DNA of 64,000 bases from an uncultured Pelagibacteraceae bacterium (GCA_902629285.1 CACOQN010000003.1:49619-113618); one strand, 5' to 3'; shown: positions 1 through 8,309, numbered from the stretch's first letter. The notes: generated by a model not told the origin, from the letters alone. A program made the numbers and translations.

Positions 1-1
1 T

Positions 2-241
2 TCTAAAATTCAAAATTCAAATTTTGATTTTATATATAAAAATTATTCAAAACTTATTCCTATTATTGGTCAGTTTGTAGTTGGACAAAAAGAACCTTAC
101 GAATATTTAATCAAAAGTATTGAGCAATTTATTAATCAAGATGAATTATTAGAGTTGATGAAGAAAAATAATTTTCATAAATGTTCTTATAGAAATCTTT
201 CTGGTGGTGTTGTTTCAATTCATAGTGGTTGGAAAATTTAA
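2..241 (+). CDS. ubiE: Ubiquinone/menaquinone C-methyltransferase, C-terminal end (partial)
   Basis: The window opens inside this gene; only the last 79 codons are present. The reading frame ends in a family-typical UbiE tail: 'EPYEYLIKSIEQF', a 'YRNLSGGVVSIHSGWKI' motif and then the stop. UbiE is a SAM-dependent C-methyltransferase of ubiquinone (and menaquinone) synthesis. The TAA stop shares its last A with the ATG of ubiB (TAATG), which implies translational coupling. The catalytic Rossmann part lies outside the window, so the call rests on the C-terminal pattern plus the ubiB neighbour. Confidence 0.9.
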   Translation, partial: SKIQNSNFDFIYKNYSKLIPIIGQFVVGQKEPYEYLIKSIEQFINQDELLELMKKNNFHKCSYRNLSGGVVSIHSGWKI

Positions 242-1809
242 TGATTAAAAAACTTATTACTTTATTTAAATTAGGAAGAAAAATTGCAAAATCAGATATT
301 CTAAAAATTGCATCAAAATTTAAAAAACCTCCTTTAGCTATAAAAGTATTATTCCAAATTTTATCTATTTCATTTGAAAAAAAAGAACAAAATAATTTAA
401 TTCAAGATGATGGCGAAAGACTATCTAGATCTTTAGAGTCTATGGGTACAACTTTTATCAAACTTGGTCAATTTCTTGCTACAAGACCTGATATAATTGG
501 AGAAGAATTATCTTTAAAGTTAGAAAAACTGCAGGATCGATTACCACCTTTTTCAATTTATGAAGCAAAAGAGATTATTAAAGAAGATCTTGGAGTTGAT
601 ACATTTAATTCAATAATAGATTTAAGTGAACCAGTTGCGGCGGCATCAATTGCGCAAGTTCATAAAGCAAAAATAAATGACAATGGAACTATTAAAGATG
701 TAGCAATAAAAATTTTAAGACCAAATATTAAGAAAATATTCAATGAAGAAATAGATGCGATGATGTTATTTGCATTTATAATTGAATCGTTTGTAAAAAA
801 AACAAAAAGATTAAAACTTGTTGAAGTTGTTTTTCTACTTAAAGAAATAACTAATCTTGAAATGGATTTAAGATTTGAAGCAGCTGCAGCAAATGAATAT
901 GCAGAAAATACTAAAAATGATAATGGGTTTAAAGTTCCAGAGATTTATTGGAATTTTACTAGTGAAAATGTAATGACCTTGGACTGGGTGGATGGAATTT
1001 CAATAAGAGAAGCTGAGGAATTAAAGAAAAAAAATTTAGATACTAGTAAAATAGCAGAGGATATTATCCAACATTTTTTAAGACATGCTGTAAGAGATGG
1101 TTTTTTTCATGCAGATATGCATCAAGGAAATATTTTTGTTGATAATAGTGGCCAAATTGTACCTATAGATTTTGGAATTATGGGCAGGTTAGATAAACTT
1201 AGTAAAAGATTTTTAGCAGAAATTTTATTTGGATTTATTCAAAGGGATTATCGAAAAGTAGCTGAGGTCCACTTAGTAGCTGGATTAGTTCCTAAAGAAG
1301 TGCCAATCGATGATCTAGCTCAAGCTTTGAGATCAATTGGTGAACCTATATTTGGTCAAGAAGTAAAAGATATTTCAGGAGGTAAATTACTCAAACAATT
1401 GTTTGATGTAACTGAAAAGTTTAACATGCAAACTCAACCTCAATTATTAATGTTACAAAAAACAATGGTTGTTGTTGAAGGTGTAGCAAGAAAATTGAAT
1501 CCAAATACAAATATTTGGACAACTTCAAAACCTGTACTAGAAAATTGGCTTAAGGAAACAAAAGATCCAATTAATAATCTGAATGAAACTTTAAAAAACA
1601 CATCTGAAGTTATTAAACGTTTACCAGAATTTCCTCAGATTATGGATAAAGCAAATCAAGCTTTGACATTTTTAGCTAGCGGTCAAATTCCACAAAATTC
1701 AAATTCTTATACAGCGCTAAATGATAAGAAATCAGAAATGATAGCATTTAGAAATCAATCTATTATTGGTTTATTACTTCTTGTAATTTTTGGCCTTATA
1801 GTATTTTAA
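241..1809 (+). CDS. ubiB: UbiB family atypical kinase/ATPase for ubiquinone biosynthesis
   Basis: This is an ABC1/ADCK/UbiB-family protein of 522 residues, close to the family's usual length. Visible signatures are the KxGQ motif ('FIKLGQFLATRPD', near residue 75), the Ala-rich nucleotide loop 'AAASIAQVHKAKI', the catalytic-loop equivalent 'HADMHQGNIFVD', and 'PIDFGIMGR' for the metal-binding DFG. A C-terminal hydrophobic stretch ('IIGLLLLVIFGLIVF') fits the expected membrane anchor. UbiB supports coenzyme Q assembly or lipid handling at the inner membrane. The ORF track begins at a TTG at 229; I prefer the ATG at 241 because it overlaps the ubiE stop as TAATG. Confidence 0.95.
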   Translation: MIKKLITLFKLGRKIAKSDILKIASKFKKPPLAIKVLFQILSISFEKKEQNNLIQDDGERLSRSLESMGTTFIKLGQFLATRPDIIGEELSLKLEKLQDRLPPFSIYEAKEIIKEDLGVDTFNSIIDLSEPVAAASIAQVHKAKINDNGTIKDVAIKILRPNIKKIFNEEIDAMMLFAFIIESFVKKTKRLKLVEVVFLLKEITNLEMDLRFEAAAANEYAENTKNDNGFKVPEIYWNFTSENVMTLDWVDGISIREAEELKKKNLDTSKIAEDIIQHFLRHAVRDGFFHADMHQGNIFVDNSGQIVPIDFGIMGRLDKLSKRFLAEILFGFIQRDYRKVAEVHLVAGLVPKEVPIDDLAQALRSIGEPIFGQEVKDISGGKLLKQLFDVTEKFNMQTQPQLLMLQKTMVVVEGVARKLNPNTNIWTTSKPVLENWLKETKDPINNLNETLKNTSEVIKRLPEFPQIMDKANQALTFLASGQIPQNSNSYTALNDKKSEMIAFRNQSIIGLLLLVIFGLIVF

Positions 1810-1817
1810 TTCTGCAA

Positions 1818-3023
1818 ATGAAAAATTTGTTACATAAAAAAATTCTATTCATTATTTGTGGTGGTATATCTGCCTATAAAAGTCTTGAAACAATTAGACT
1901 TTTTAAAAAAAATGGTGCAGATATTAAGACAATCCTTACTACAAGTGCAAAAGAGTTTATAACTCCACTTTCAGTAACATCACTATCTCAAGGTAAAGTT
2001 TATAGCGATTTATTTAGTGTAGAAAATGAAGCTGAAATGGATCATATTTCACTTTCAAGATGGGCAGATGTAATTGTTATTGCACCAGCAACAGCAAATA
2101 CAATTTCAAAATTAGCCCAAGGAACAACTGATGATTTAGCATCTACTGTTGTATTAGCTTCAGATAAAAACATTATTTTAGCACCAGCAATGAATGTAAG
2201 AATGTGGGACCACCCAACTACTAAAATAAATTTAAAAAAATTAAAGGAGTTTGGATATAAACTAATTGGTCCAGAAATTGGCGATATGGCATGTGGAGAA
2301 TATGGAGAAGGCAAAATGTCAGATCCATTAGTAATTGCTGAAGAAATTGATAAATATTTCTTAACTCAAAAAAGTAACAAAAAATTTAAAGCATTAGTTA
2401 CAGCGGGACCAACTAATGAGTATATAGATCCAGTTCGTTTTATTACAAATAAATCAAGTGGAAAACAAGGATATGAATTAGCAAAATCATTATCTAGAAA
2501 GGGTTTTGATACAACATTAATATCAGGTCCAACTAATCTTGAAATAACTAAAGATATCAATCTTATAAAGATTGAAACAGCAGATGAAATGTTAGTTGCA
2601 ACACAAGAAAATTTACCTGTCGATGTAGCAATTTTTTCTGCTGCAGTAGCTGATTTTAAAATTAATAAAAAGTATGAAAATAAAATTAAAAAACAAGAGA
2701 ACTTAAACTTAAATTTAGAAAAAAATATAGATATACTTAAATATGTGTCCAACCATAACTCAATGAGACCTGAACTTGTAATTGGGTTTGCAGCAGAAAC
2801 TAATGAGATTGATAAAAATGCAGAAGAAAAATTAAACAAGAAAAATTGTGACTGGATAATTTCCAATGATGTATCAAATAAAAATATTGGATTTAACTCT
2901 GATTATAATGAGGTAACAATTCATTATAAAAACAGAGATGTCAAAAATGAAAAGCTTACGTACAAAAAAAAATCTGGAATTTCTGATGAAATAGTTGATA
3001 GAATAATAAATCAATTAAATTAA
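1818..3023 (+). CDS. coaBC: Bifunctional phosphopantothenoylcysteine decarboxylase / phosphopantothenate-cysteine ligase
   Basis: A two-domain coenzyme A enzyme of 401 residues. The N-terminal CoaC flavoprotein half shows 'GGISAYKS', the active-site His in 'HISLSRWAD' (about residue 76), the PxMNxxMW motif 'PAMNVRMW' (about 123-130) and the catalytic Cys in 'ACGEYGEGKM' (about 159). The C-terminal CoaB half starts near residue 190 with 'VTAGPTNEYIDPVRFITN' and includes 'AAVADFK'. The enzyme couples cysteine to phosphopantothenate and decarboxylates the product to phosphopantetheine. It lies 8 bp after ubiB, and its TAA overlaps the dut ATG by one base. Confidence 0.97.
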   Translation: MKNLLHKKILFIICGGISAYKSLETIRLFKKNGADIKTILTTSAKEFITPLSVTSLSQGKVYSDLFSVENEAEMDHISLSRWADVIVIAPATANTISKLAQGTTDDLASTVVLASDKNIILAPAMNVRMWDHPTTKINLKKLKEFGYKLIGPEIGDMACGEYGEGKMSDPLVIAEEIDKYFLTQKSNKKFKALVTAGPTNEYIDPVRFITNKSSGKQGYELAKSLSRKGFDTTLISGPTNLEITKDINLIKIETADEMLVATQENLPVDVAIFSAAVADFKINKKYENKIKKQENLNLNLEKNIDILKYVSNHNSMRPELVIGFAAETNEIDKNAEEKLNKKNCDWIISNDVSNKNIGFNSDYNEVTIHYKNRDVKNEKLTYKKKSGISDEIVDRIINQLN

Positions 3024-3460
3024 TGGCAAAAGTTCTTATCAAAAAGTTAGATCCTGCGGTTGAATTACCTACTTACAAAACAGATGGTGCATCAGGCATG
3101 GATTTAATGGCATTATTAAATGAACCCATCAATCTTAAACCAAACGATTCATGTTTAATTCCAACAGGACTTGCAGTTGCATTTTCAAATGATTTCGAAA
3201 TTCAAATAAGACCAAGATCTGGTTTAGCTGCAAAAAACAGCATAAGTGTTTTAAATACACCTGGTACTATTGATAGCGATTATAGAGGAGAAATAAAAGT
3301 AATTCTTTTTAATCACGGAAAAAAAGATTTCTTAATAAATAATAAAGATAGAATAGCACAGATGATTTTAACTCCTGTAATTAAAATGAATCTTGAGGAA
3401 ACTGATGATCTACCAAAAACAATTAGAGGAGAGGGTGGGTTTGGCTCAACAGGAAAATGA
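3023..3460 (+). CDS. dut: dUTP diphosphatase (trimeric dUTPase)
   Basis: A 145-residue trimeric dUTPase that hydrolyses dUTP to dUMP and pyrophosphate, keeping uracil out of DNA and supplying dTMP synthesis. The conserved motifs appear in order: 'SGMDLMA' (motif I), 'PRSGLAAKNSISVLNTPG' (motifs II-III region), 'GTIDSDYRGE' with the catalytic Asp/Tyr, 'RIAQMIL' (motif IV) and the Gly-rich C-terminal arm 'RGEGGFGSTG' (motif V). It is coupled to coaBC by TAATG and overlaps the next gene by ATGA. coaBC-dut is a common pairing in Proteobacteria. Confidence 0.97.
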   Translation: MAKVLIKKLDPAVELPTYKTDGASGMDLMALLNEPINLKPNDSCLIPTGLAVAFSNDFEIQIRPRSGLAAKNSISVLNTPGTIDSDYRGEIKVILFNHGKKDFLINNKDRIAQMILTPVIKMNLEETDDLPKTIRGEGGFGSTGK

Positions 3461-4212
3461 GCAAAAATTTAAATAAAAAAGAAATAGAAAAATTTTCAAG
3501 GCAAATGGTTCTCAAAAATATTGGGGCAATAGGACAAAAAAAAGTTTTAAATTCTAAGGTTTTGATAATTGGGATGGGTGGTCTAGGTTGTCCTGTAGCA
3601 GAATTTTTAACTCGATGCGGAGTTGGTACACTTGGAATTATAGATCATGATATTGTAAGTCTCTCAAACATACATAGACAAAGTTTGTATGATGAGAAAG
3701 ATATAAATCAATCAAAAGTTAAAGTTGCAAAACAAAAATTAAATAGAATTAACTCAAAAACAAAAATAAAAATTTTTAATTTGAAATTAAATAATACCTC
3801 ATTTGAGAAAATTATTAAAAATTATGAATACATTGTTGATGGCACTGATAATTTTGAAAGTAAATTTATGATAAATGATATAAGTCTAAAATATAAAAAA
3901 TTTCTGGTTACTGGTGCTATAAGCAAATTTGATGGACATATTTTTTCTTTTAATTTTAATAACAAAAAAGACCCGTGCCTAAGATGTTTTTATCAAGAAG
4001 AAATAATTTCAAACGAAATATTGAACTGCGAATATGAGGGAATTTTGGGAACTGTTGCGGGTGTAACAGGTACATTGCAAGCTAATGAAGTTTTAAAAAG
4101 AATTATAAATATAGGACAAAATTTAAATGGATTTCTTTTGATTCTAGATTTATTAAATTTAAGTTTTAGAAAAGCAAAATTAAATAAAAGAAAAAAATGT
4201 AAATGCAGTTAA
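3457..4212 (+). CDS. MoeB/ThiF/HesA-family adenylyltransferase (E1-like)
   Basis: A 251-residue E1-like enzyme. The ATP-binding loop 'GMGGLGCPVAEFL' is followed by the acidic 'IIDHDIVSLSNIHRQ', the adenylate-binding 'VDGTDNFESKF' and 'GVTGTLQANEVLK'. Family members adenylate the C-terminal Gly-Gly of a ubiquitin-like sulfur carrier (MoaD or ThiS). The first zinc-ligand pair is present as 'CLRC', but the second pair, at the extreme C terminus, is Cys-x-Cys ('KKCKCS') instead of the usual Cys-x2-Cys. No MoaD or ThiS gene is nearby, so I cannot tell whether it serves molybdopterin, thiamine or another sulfur pathway. Confidence 0.85.
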   Translation: MSKNLNKKEIEKFSRQMVLKNIGAIGQKKVLNSKVLIIGMGGLGCPVAEFLTRCGVGTLGIIDHDIVSLSNIHRQSLYDEKDINQSKVKVAKQKLNRINSKTKIKIFNLKLNNTSFEKIIKNYEYIVDGTDNFESKFMINDISLKYKKFLVTGAISKFDGHIFSFNFNNKKDPCLRCFYQEEIISNEILNCEYEGILGTVAGVTGTLQANEVLKRIINIGQNLNGFLLILDLLNLSFRKAKLNKRKKCKCS

Positions 4213-4652
4213 TAATTATAAAATTTTATATATTATTCTCTTTGTTTTTTCTTACACACCAATCATTTGCTAATGAAATATTCGTGTCTCTCAAAAAAAA
4301 TAAAGTAAACGTAAGATATGGTCCAAGTTTTGACTCAGATATCAAATATGTATACAAAAAAATTAATCTGCCACTAAAGCAAATAGATAAAAAGGAAAAC
4401 TTTAGAAGAATTATAGATTTAAAAAATAACACTGGTTGGGTTCATATTTCGCAATTAAAAAAAAGTAATTCGGTTATAGCTACACATGATAAGATATTAT
4501 TCAAAAAACCAACATCTTTTGCAGAACCAATTGCACAAATTAAAAAAGGTAGAATGATGATAATAGAAAGATGTGAAAATATTTGGTGTAAAATTATTAC
4601 TGATGAATATGAAGGTTGGGTAAAAATCAACAATTTATGGGGTCTTAATTGA
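4203..4652 (+). CDS. Secreted bacterial SH3-domain protein
   Basis: A 149-residue protein with an N-terminal signal peptide ('MQLIIIKFYILFSLFFLTHQSFA') followed by two SH3b-like segments: 'VNVRYGPSFDSDIKYVYKK' with 'TGWVHISQL', and a second repeat ending 'EGWVKINNLWGLN'. Such periplasmic SH3 proteins usually bind peptidoglycan or stabilise envelope complexes; the actual partner here is unknown. The ATG overlaps the end of the MoeB-like gene by 10 bp, so it closes the ubiE-to-SH3 operon. It is convergent with the zinc-ribbon gene, with a 40 bp gap that contains no clear terminator. Confidence 0.8.
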   Translation: MQLIIIKFYILFSLFFLTHQSFANEIFVSLKKNKVNVRYGPSFDSDIKYVYKKINLPLKQIDKKENFRRIIDLKNNTGWVHISQLKKSNSVIATHDKILFKKPTSFAEPIAQIKKGRMMIIERCENIWCKIITDEYEGWVKINNLWGLN

Positions 4653-4692
4653 TTTAAACCCACCAATCCATCATAAATTTATATAAAACTAA

Positions 4693-4872
4693 CTATTTTT
4701 TTTGTTCGCAAACATCCTTGATTACCGGTGTATTAGCACAGTCTAAACATTTTGTTTTTTGAACTATGCATCCATCATCAAGAATTTGCACATCAACAAC
4801 TTTATCACACTTTGAACAAGTTGACGAAATTGTTAATCCACATTTTTTGCAACTATAATTTTCTATCTGCAT
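4693..4872 (-). CDS. Small zinc-ribbon protein (59 aa)
   Basis: This is a short gene missing from the ORF track. Read on the minus strand it encodes 59 residues beginning MQIENYSCKKC and ending VCEQKK. It carries three Cys-x2-Cys knuckles ('CKKC', 'CSKC', 'CLDC') plus two single cysteines, so it looks like a rubredoxin- or zinc-ribbon-type metal-binding mini-protein. I do not recognise a specific family. An excellent sigma70-type promoter with a Fur-type box in its spacer lies directly upstream, which supports the reality of the gene and suggests iron- or manganese-responsive expression. DUF2061 lies upstream in the same direction. Confidence 0.75.
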   Translation of the reverse strand: MQIENYSCKKCGLTISSTCSKCDKVVDVQILDDGCIVQKTKCLDCANTPVIKDVCEQKK

Positions 4873-4910
4873 AAAAACAGAATGATATATAAAAAAAAAT
4901 AATTCAATAA

Positions 4911-4939
4911 ATTTTAGTGAGAATGATTACTATTCACAA
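4911..4939 (-). promoter_or_regulatory. Promoter of the zinc-ribbon gene with a Fur-type box in the spacer
   Basis: On the minus strand a -35 TTGTGA (4934-4939) and a -10 TAAAAT (4911-4916) are separated by exactly 17 bp. A 19-mer at 4919-4937, GAGAATGATTACTATTCAC, fills the spacer and matches the classical Fur box GATAATGATTATCATTATC at 14 of 19 positions. A repressor bound here would cover the RNA polymerase site. Its core AATGATTACTATT recurs exactly in the box at 5334-5352. Confidence 0.65.
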
Positions 4940-4948
4940 ATTTTTTTT

Positions 4949-4967
4949 GCGAATGATTATCACTCGC
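4949..4967. promoter_or_regulatory. Second Fur-type operator upstream of the zinc-ribbon gene
   Basis: GCGAATGATTATCACTCGC is a near-perfect 19 bp palindrome: only positions 5 and 15 break the pairing around the central base. It matches the Fur-box consensus at 14 of 19 positions. It lies about 10 bp upstream of the -35 of the zinc-ribbon promoter, so together with the spacer box it forms a tandem operator. Confidence 0.65.
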
Positions 4968-5024
4968 TTAATTTAACCGCATATTTTTGATTTACGATTT
5001 TTTTAAATTAAAATTAATATTCTC

Positions 5025-5267
5025 TTATTTAGATTTTACTTTGCTAGCCCACCATTTATCTAAAATAAAATACCAAATAGAATTTGCAATTGGTTCGACT
5101 ATAGCATCTGTTAAAGCAATGGCAAAAGAGACATCTGCAATTAATATTAAAACAGTTATAGCAATAGCAAAATGTCCAATCGTATAAACTATAGTTCTTA
5201 ATATTGAACCTCTATTCTCTTTGTATATATTTTCTAAAAATTTAAAAATATTTATTGATAACTGCAT
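5025..5267 (-). CDS. DUF2061 family small membrane protein
   Basis: This 80-residue protein has the DUF2061 pattern: an Arg/Thr-containing first segment ('RGSILRTIVYTIGHFAIAI'), a second hydrophobic helix, and an 'EPIANSIWYFILDKWW' motif that closes the domain. It should be a two-helix inner-membrane protein; the family's function is unknown. The opposite-strand ORF at 4987-5187 is a shadow. A Fur-type box lies about 70 bp upstream of the start, so the gene is probably transcribed separately from the katG operon and may be co-regulated with the downstream zinc-ribbon gene. Confidence 0.8.
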   Translation of the reverse strand: MQLSINIFKFLENIYKENRGSILRTIVYTIGHFAIAITVLILIADVSFAIALTDAIVEPIANSIWYFILDKWWASKVKSK

Positions 5268-5333
5268 TTATTAAATTTTTTTTTTTTCATTTATCAATAA
5301 AGATTTTTAATACAGATAGCAAAATAAAAGCTT

Positions 5334-5352
5334 GCAAATAGTAATCATTATC
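5334..5352 (-). promoter_or_regulatory. Fur-type operator upstream of the DUF2061 gene
   Basis: Read on the minus strand the site is GATAATGATTACTATTTGC, which matches the Fur-box consensus at 15 of 19 positions and shares the 13-mer AATGATTACTATT with the zinc-ribbon promoter box. It overlaps a possible -35 TTGCAA, followed 17 bp later by TGTATT. The rest of 5268-5384 is AT-rich sequence in which I see no gene. Confidence 0.6.
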
Positions 5353-5384
5353 AAATATTTTTTTGATTAAAAAATTATTAAGGA

Positions 5385-5981
5385 TTAATTTTTAAAAGGA
5401 CTCTCAAGGACACAAGCAACAAGATGAATTCTAGCTTGTTCTCCTCCATTAAAAAAATTATGATATTTTGTATTGTTTGTTATCCAAACATTGCCATTTG
5501 CAGGCAAATGTTTGGCCACATTTTCAATCACCATAGAGCAACCTTTGTTAGTTATAATCGGGACGTGTAATCTACATTCAGGGTCCTTATGCCAACTTAA
5601 AGTTGATCTTGGTTCTTTTAACAGAAGTCTTACTCTTCCAAGTTTAAACCTAGAATTTAATTCCTGTAAAACCTCTTTAAAATAAGTTTTTTCAAACTCA
5701 GGGACTAATTGAGTATATTTACTCTCATCAATATCAATATCTCTCTCTACTTCCTTTCCGGTATCATCGGAAATAGTCCAATATTTTCCTCTTATGTTAT
5801 TACCTTTAATAGAATTCTCATCATTAGGAATTTGATTAACAGGTATAGCACCAAAATGTGTAACTCCAGGTGAGTTAAATTTTTTTTGTTCTAATATTTT
5901 TTTCAAATCTAGTCTTAATCTAGAAATATTAAACTTTAGATCTGGTACCTTATAAAAATCTTCAAAACTTACTTTTATCAT
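5385..5981 (-). CDS. Aspartyl/asparaginyl beta-hydroxylase-like 2OG-Fe(II) dioxygenase
   Basis: A 198-residue protein with a double-stranded beta-helix oxygenase signature. It has a His-x-Asp iron motif ('SWHKDPECRLHVPI', His131 and Asp133), a distal iron ligand in 'TKYHNFFN' (His174), and an Arg ten residues later ('ARIHLV', Arg184) for 2-oxoglutarate. The spacing and the 'RLHVPI' strand resemble the AspH (aspartyl/asparaginyl beta-hydroxylase) family; the substrate cannot be deduced. The start is only 26 bp downstream of the katG stop with no terminator between, so it is probably expressed from the katG promoter. Confidence 0.75.
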   Translation of the reverse strand: MIKVSFEDFYKVPDLKFNISRLRLDLKKILEQKKFNSPGVTHFGAIPVNQIPNDENSIKGNNIRGKYWTISDDTGKEVERDIDIDESKYTQLVPEFEKTYFKEVLQELNSRFKLGRVRLLLKEPRSTLSWHKDPECRLHVPIITNKGCSMVIENVAKHLPANGNVWITNNTKYHNFFNGGEQARIHLVACVLESPFKN

Positions 5982-6007
5982 TTTTGAAATCTTTCTTTTA
6001 AAAAGTA

Positions 6008-8245
6008 TTAATTTAATTTTAAATCAAATCTATCTGAATTCATAACTTTGACCCACGCAGAAATAAAATCTTTAACAAATTTAGATTTCGAATCTTCATA
6101 AGCATAAACTTCTGCTAACGCCCTTAGTTGAGAATTTGATCCAAAAATAAGATCAACTCTTGTTGCTTTCCATTTGTTTTTTCCGGTTTTTCTATCTTTA
6201 CCAACAAATGTTTGTTCAGATTGATCTTCTTCTTTCCAAGTAGTATTCATGTCTAGTAAATTTACAAAATAGTCATTTGTAAGTACTCCAGGTTTTTTTG
6301 TAAAAACACCGTGTTCGGAATTATCATAATTAGTATTGAGGACACGCATTCCTCCTATAAGCACAGTCATTTCTGGTGCGGTCAGTCCCATTAATTGTGC
6401 TTTATCAACTAATTTTTCCTCTGCAGATATAATTGAAACATTTTTATTTAAATAATTTCTAAAACCATCAGCTTGTGGCTCCAACAAATTGAATGAATGA
6501 ATCTCTGTTTGGTCTTGTCTTGCATCTCCTCTTCCTGGAGAAAAAGGAACATTTATTTTATAGCCCGCTTTTTTTGCTGCAATCTCAATACCAACATTGC
6601 CAGCTAGAACAATTAAATCAGCTATTGATACGCTCTTTTTTTTAGTATCAAATCTATTTTTAATGTTGGTTAGCACTTTTAATATTTTTGCTAATTTTTT
6701 AGGATTATTCACTTTCCAATTTTTTTGAGGCTCTAACATTATTCTAGCACCGTTAGCACCACCTCTTTTGTCTGATCCTCTGAAAGTTGACGCTGAAGCC
6801 CATGCAGTAGAAACTAAATCTGATACTGACATTTTTGATCTTGAAATTTTATTTTTTAAATCTTTAATGTCTTTTGACTTTAATTTATACTTAGGTTTAT
6901 CAATTGGATCTTGCCAAATTAATTGTTCTTTGGGTACATCACTTCCTAAATAACATGCTCTTGGTCCCATATCTCTATGAGTCAATTTAAACCAAGCTCT
7001 TGCAAAAGCATCATGAAATTCTTTTGGATTTTCATGGAAGTGTTTAGTTATAGGCCCATAACTGGGGTCCACCTTCATTGAAATATCAGTAGTTTGCATC
7101 ATTGGAGGATGAAACACATTTTTATTATGTGCATCAGGGACCATTTTAATTTTTTGACCATTTTTCTTTGGAGTCCATTGATGTGCTCCTGCAGGACTTT
7201 TTGTGAGTTCCCATTCATGATCATATAAGCAATCTAAATATCCCATATCCCATTTAGTCGGGTTTTGAGTCCAGGCACCTTCAATACCACTACTAATAGT
7301 ATCAACTCCTTTCCCAGATTTATAACTACTATTCCATCCAGTTGATTGATCTTGAATTTTTGAACCTTCAGGATCAGGACCTTTAAAATCCTCTGAAGCG
7401 GCACCATGTGATTTACCAAAAGTATGTCCACCTGCTACTAGAGCTGCTGTTTCATAGTCATTCATGGCCATTCTGCCAAAAGTTTCTCTAATATCGTGTG
7501 CTGCAAGTTTTGGATCTGGGTTTGCATCAGGACCCTGCGGGTTTACATAAATTAAACCCATGTGCGATGCCCCTAAAGGCTGTTCTAAGTCTCTTTTTCC
7601 ACTATATCTATTTACTGCAAGCATCTCTTTTTCTGACCCCCAATAAATATCGTCCTCGGGCTCCCAAATATCTGTCCTACCTGCACCAAATCCAAATGTT
7701 TGAAAACCCATTGAGTCTAATGCTACATTTCCAACTAATATATACAAATCTGCCCAGGAAATTTTTTTTCCATATTTTTTTTTGATTGGCCACAAAAGAA
7801 GTCTTGCTTTATCTAAGTTGACATTGTCTGGCCATGAGTTAAGTGGTGCAAACCTTTGGTTTCCTGTTCCAGCTCCACCCCTGCCGTCACCTGTTCTATA
7901 AGTACCAGCAGCATGCCAAGCTAATCTTATAAACAAGGGTCCATAATGACCATAATCTGCTGGCCACCATTCTTGCGAATCAGTCATTAATTTTTTCAAA
8001 TCCTTTTTAAGTGCATTAAAATTTAGTTTTTTAAATTCTTTTGAATACCTAAAACTTTTATCCATAGGATTTGTCAGATTTGAATGTTGACTGAGAATTT
8101 TTAAATTCAAACTATTGGGCCAAAAATCTCTTGCAGTTTGACCTTTGCCAGATGTAAATTTAGCTGGAGTGCCTGCTCCAGTAAACGGGCATTTGCTTAA
8201 CTCATTTGACTTAAAAGATTTTGACTTATAGTTTTCAGTACTCAT
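6008..8245 (-). CDS. katG: Catalase-peroxidase KatG
   Basis: A full-length 745-residue bifunctional haem catalase-peroxidase that removes hydrogen peroxide. The distal haem pocket is intact ('[11 protein letters not shown]': Arg107, Trp110, His111), as is the proximal His274 in '[11 protein letters not shown]'. The residues of the Met-Tyr-Trp adduct needed for catalase activity are all present (Trp110, Tyr233 in 'LIYVNPQGP', Met259 in 'GRMAMND'). The degenerate C-terminal peroxidase repeat follows. There is no secretion signal, so it is cytoplasmic. A good Shine-Dalgarno (AAAAGGAG) precedes the ATG. The promoter is flanked by Irr/PerR-type boxes and irr lies immediately upstream. Confidence 0.97.
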   Translation of the reverse strand: MSTENYKSKSFKSNELSKCPFTGAGTPAKFTSGKGQTARDFWPNSLNLKILSQHSNLTNPMDKSFRYSKEFKKLNFNALKKDLKKLMTDSQEWWPADYGHYGPLFIRLAWHAAGTYRTGDGRGGAGTGNQRFAPLNSWPDNVNLDKARLLLWPIKKKYGKKISWADLYILVGNVALDSMGFQTFGFGAGRTDIWEPEDDIYWGSEKEMLAVNRYSGKRDLEQPLGASHMGLIYVNPQGPDANPDPKLAAHDIRETFGRMAMNDYETAALVAGGHTFGKSHGAASEDFKGPDPEGSKIQDQSTGWNSSYKSGKGVDTISSGIEGAWTQNPTKWDMGYLDCLYDHEWELTKSPAGAHQWTPKKNGQKIKMVPDAHNKNVFHPPMMQTTDISMKVDPSYGPITKHFHENPKEFHDAFARAWFKLTHRDMGPRACYLGSDVPKEQLIWQDPIDKPKYKLKSKDIKDLKNKISRSKMSVSDLVSTAWASASTFRGSDKRGGANGARIMLEPQKNWKVNNPKKLAKILKVLTNIKNRFDTKKKSVSIADLIVLAGNVGIEIAAKKAGYKINVPFSPGRGDARQDQTEIHSFNLLEPQADGFRNYLNKNVSIISAEEKLVDKAQLMGLTAPEMTVLIGGMRVLNTNYDNSEHGVFTKKPGVLTNDYFVNLLDMNTTWKEEDQSEQTFVGKDRKTGKNKWKATRVDLIFGSNSQLRALAEVYAYEDSKSKFVKDFISAWVKVMNSDRFDLKLN

Positions 8246-8280
8246 TTTTCTCCTTTTAAATATTTATTCTAGACACTTAG

Positions 8281-8309
8281 TTTATAATAATTCTAAAAAG
8301 TAATGTCAA
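8281..8309 (-). promoter_or_regulatory. Strong sigma70-type promoter of katG
   Basis: On the minus strand a perfect -35 TTGACA (8304-8309) is followed after exactly 17 bp by a -10 TATAAA (8281-8286), about 36 bp upstream of the katG ATG. This is the best -35/-10 pair I found in the window. The -10 and the adjoining spacer are covered by Irr-type box A. Confidence 0.75.
8282..8296. promoter_or_regulatory. Irr/PerR-type box A over the katG -10
   Basis: TTATAATAATTCTAA differs at one base from the Bacillus PerR-box consensus TTATAATNATTATAA and also resembles the alphaproteobacterial Irr element (TTAGAA-N3-TTCTAA). Because it overlaps the -10 hexamer, binding should repress katG. Confidence 0.65.

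Noticed and set aside
4987-5187. ORF on the plus strand opposite DUF2061
   Set aside because: It is the antisense shadow of the DUF2061 gene, which has a recognisable family pattern and an upstream regulatory box.
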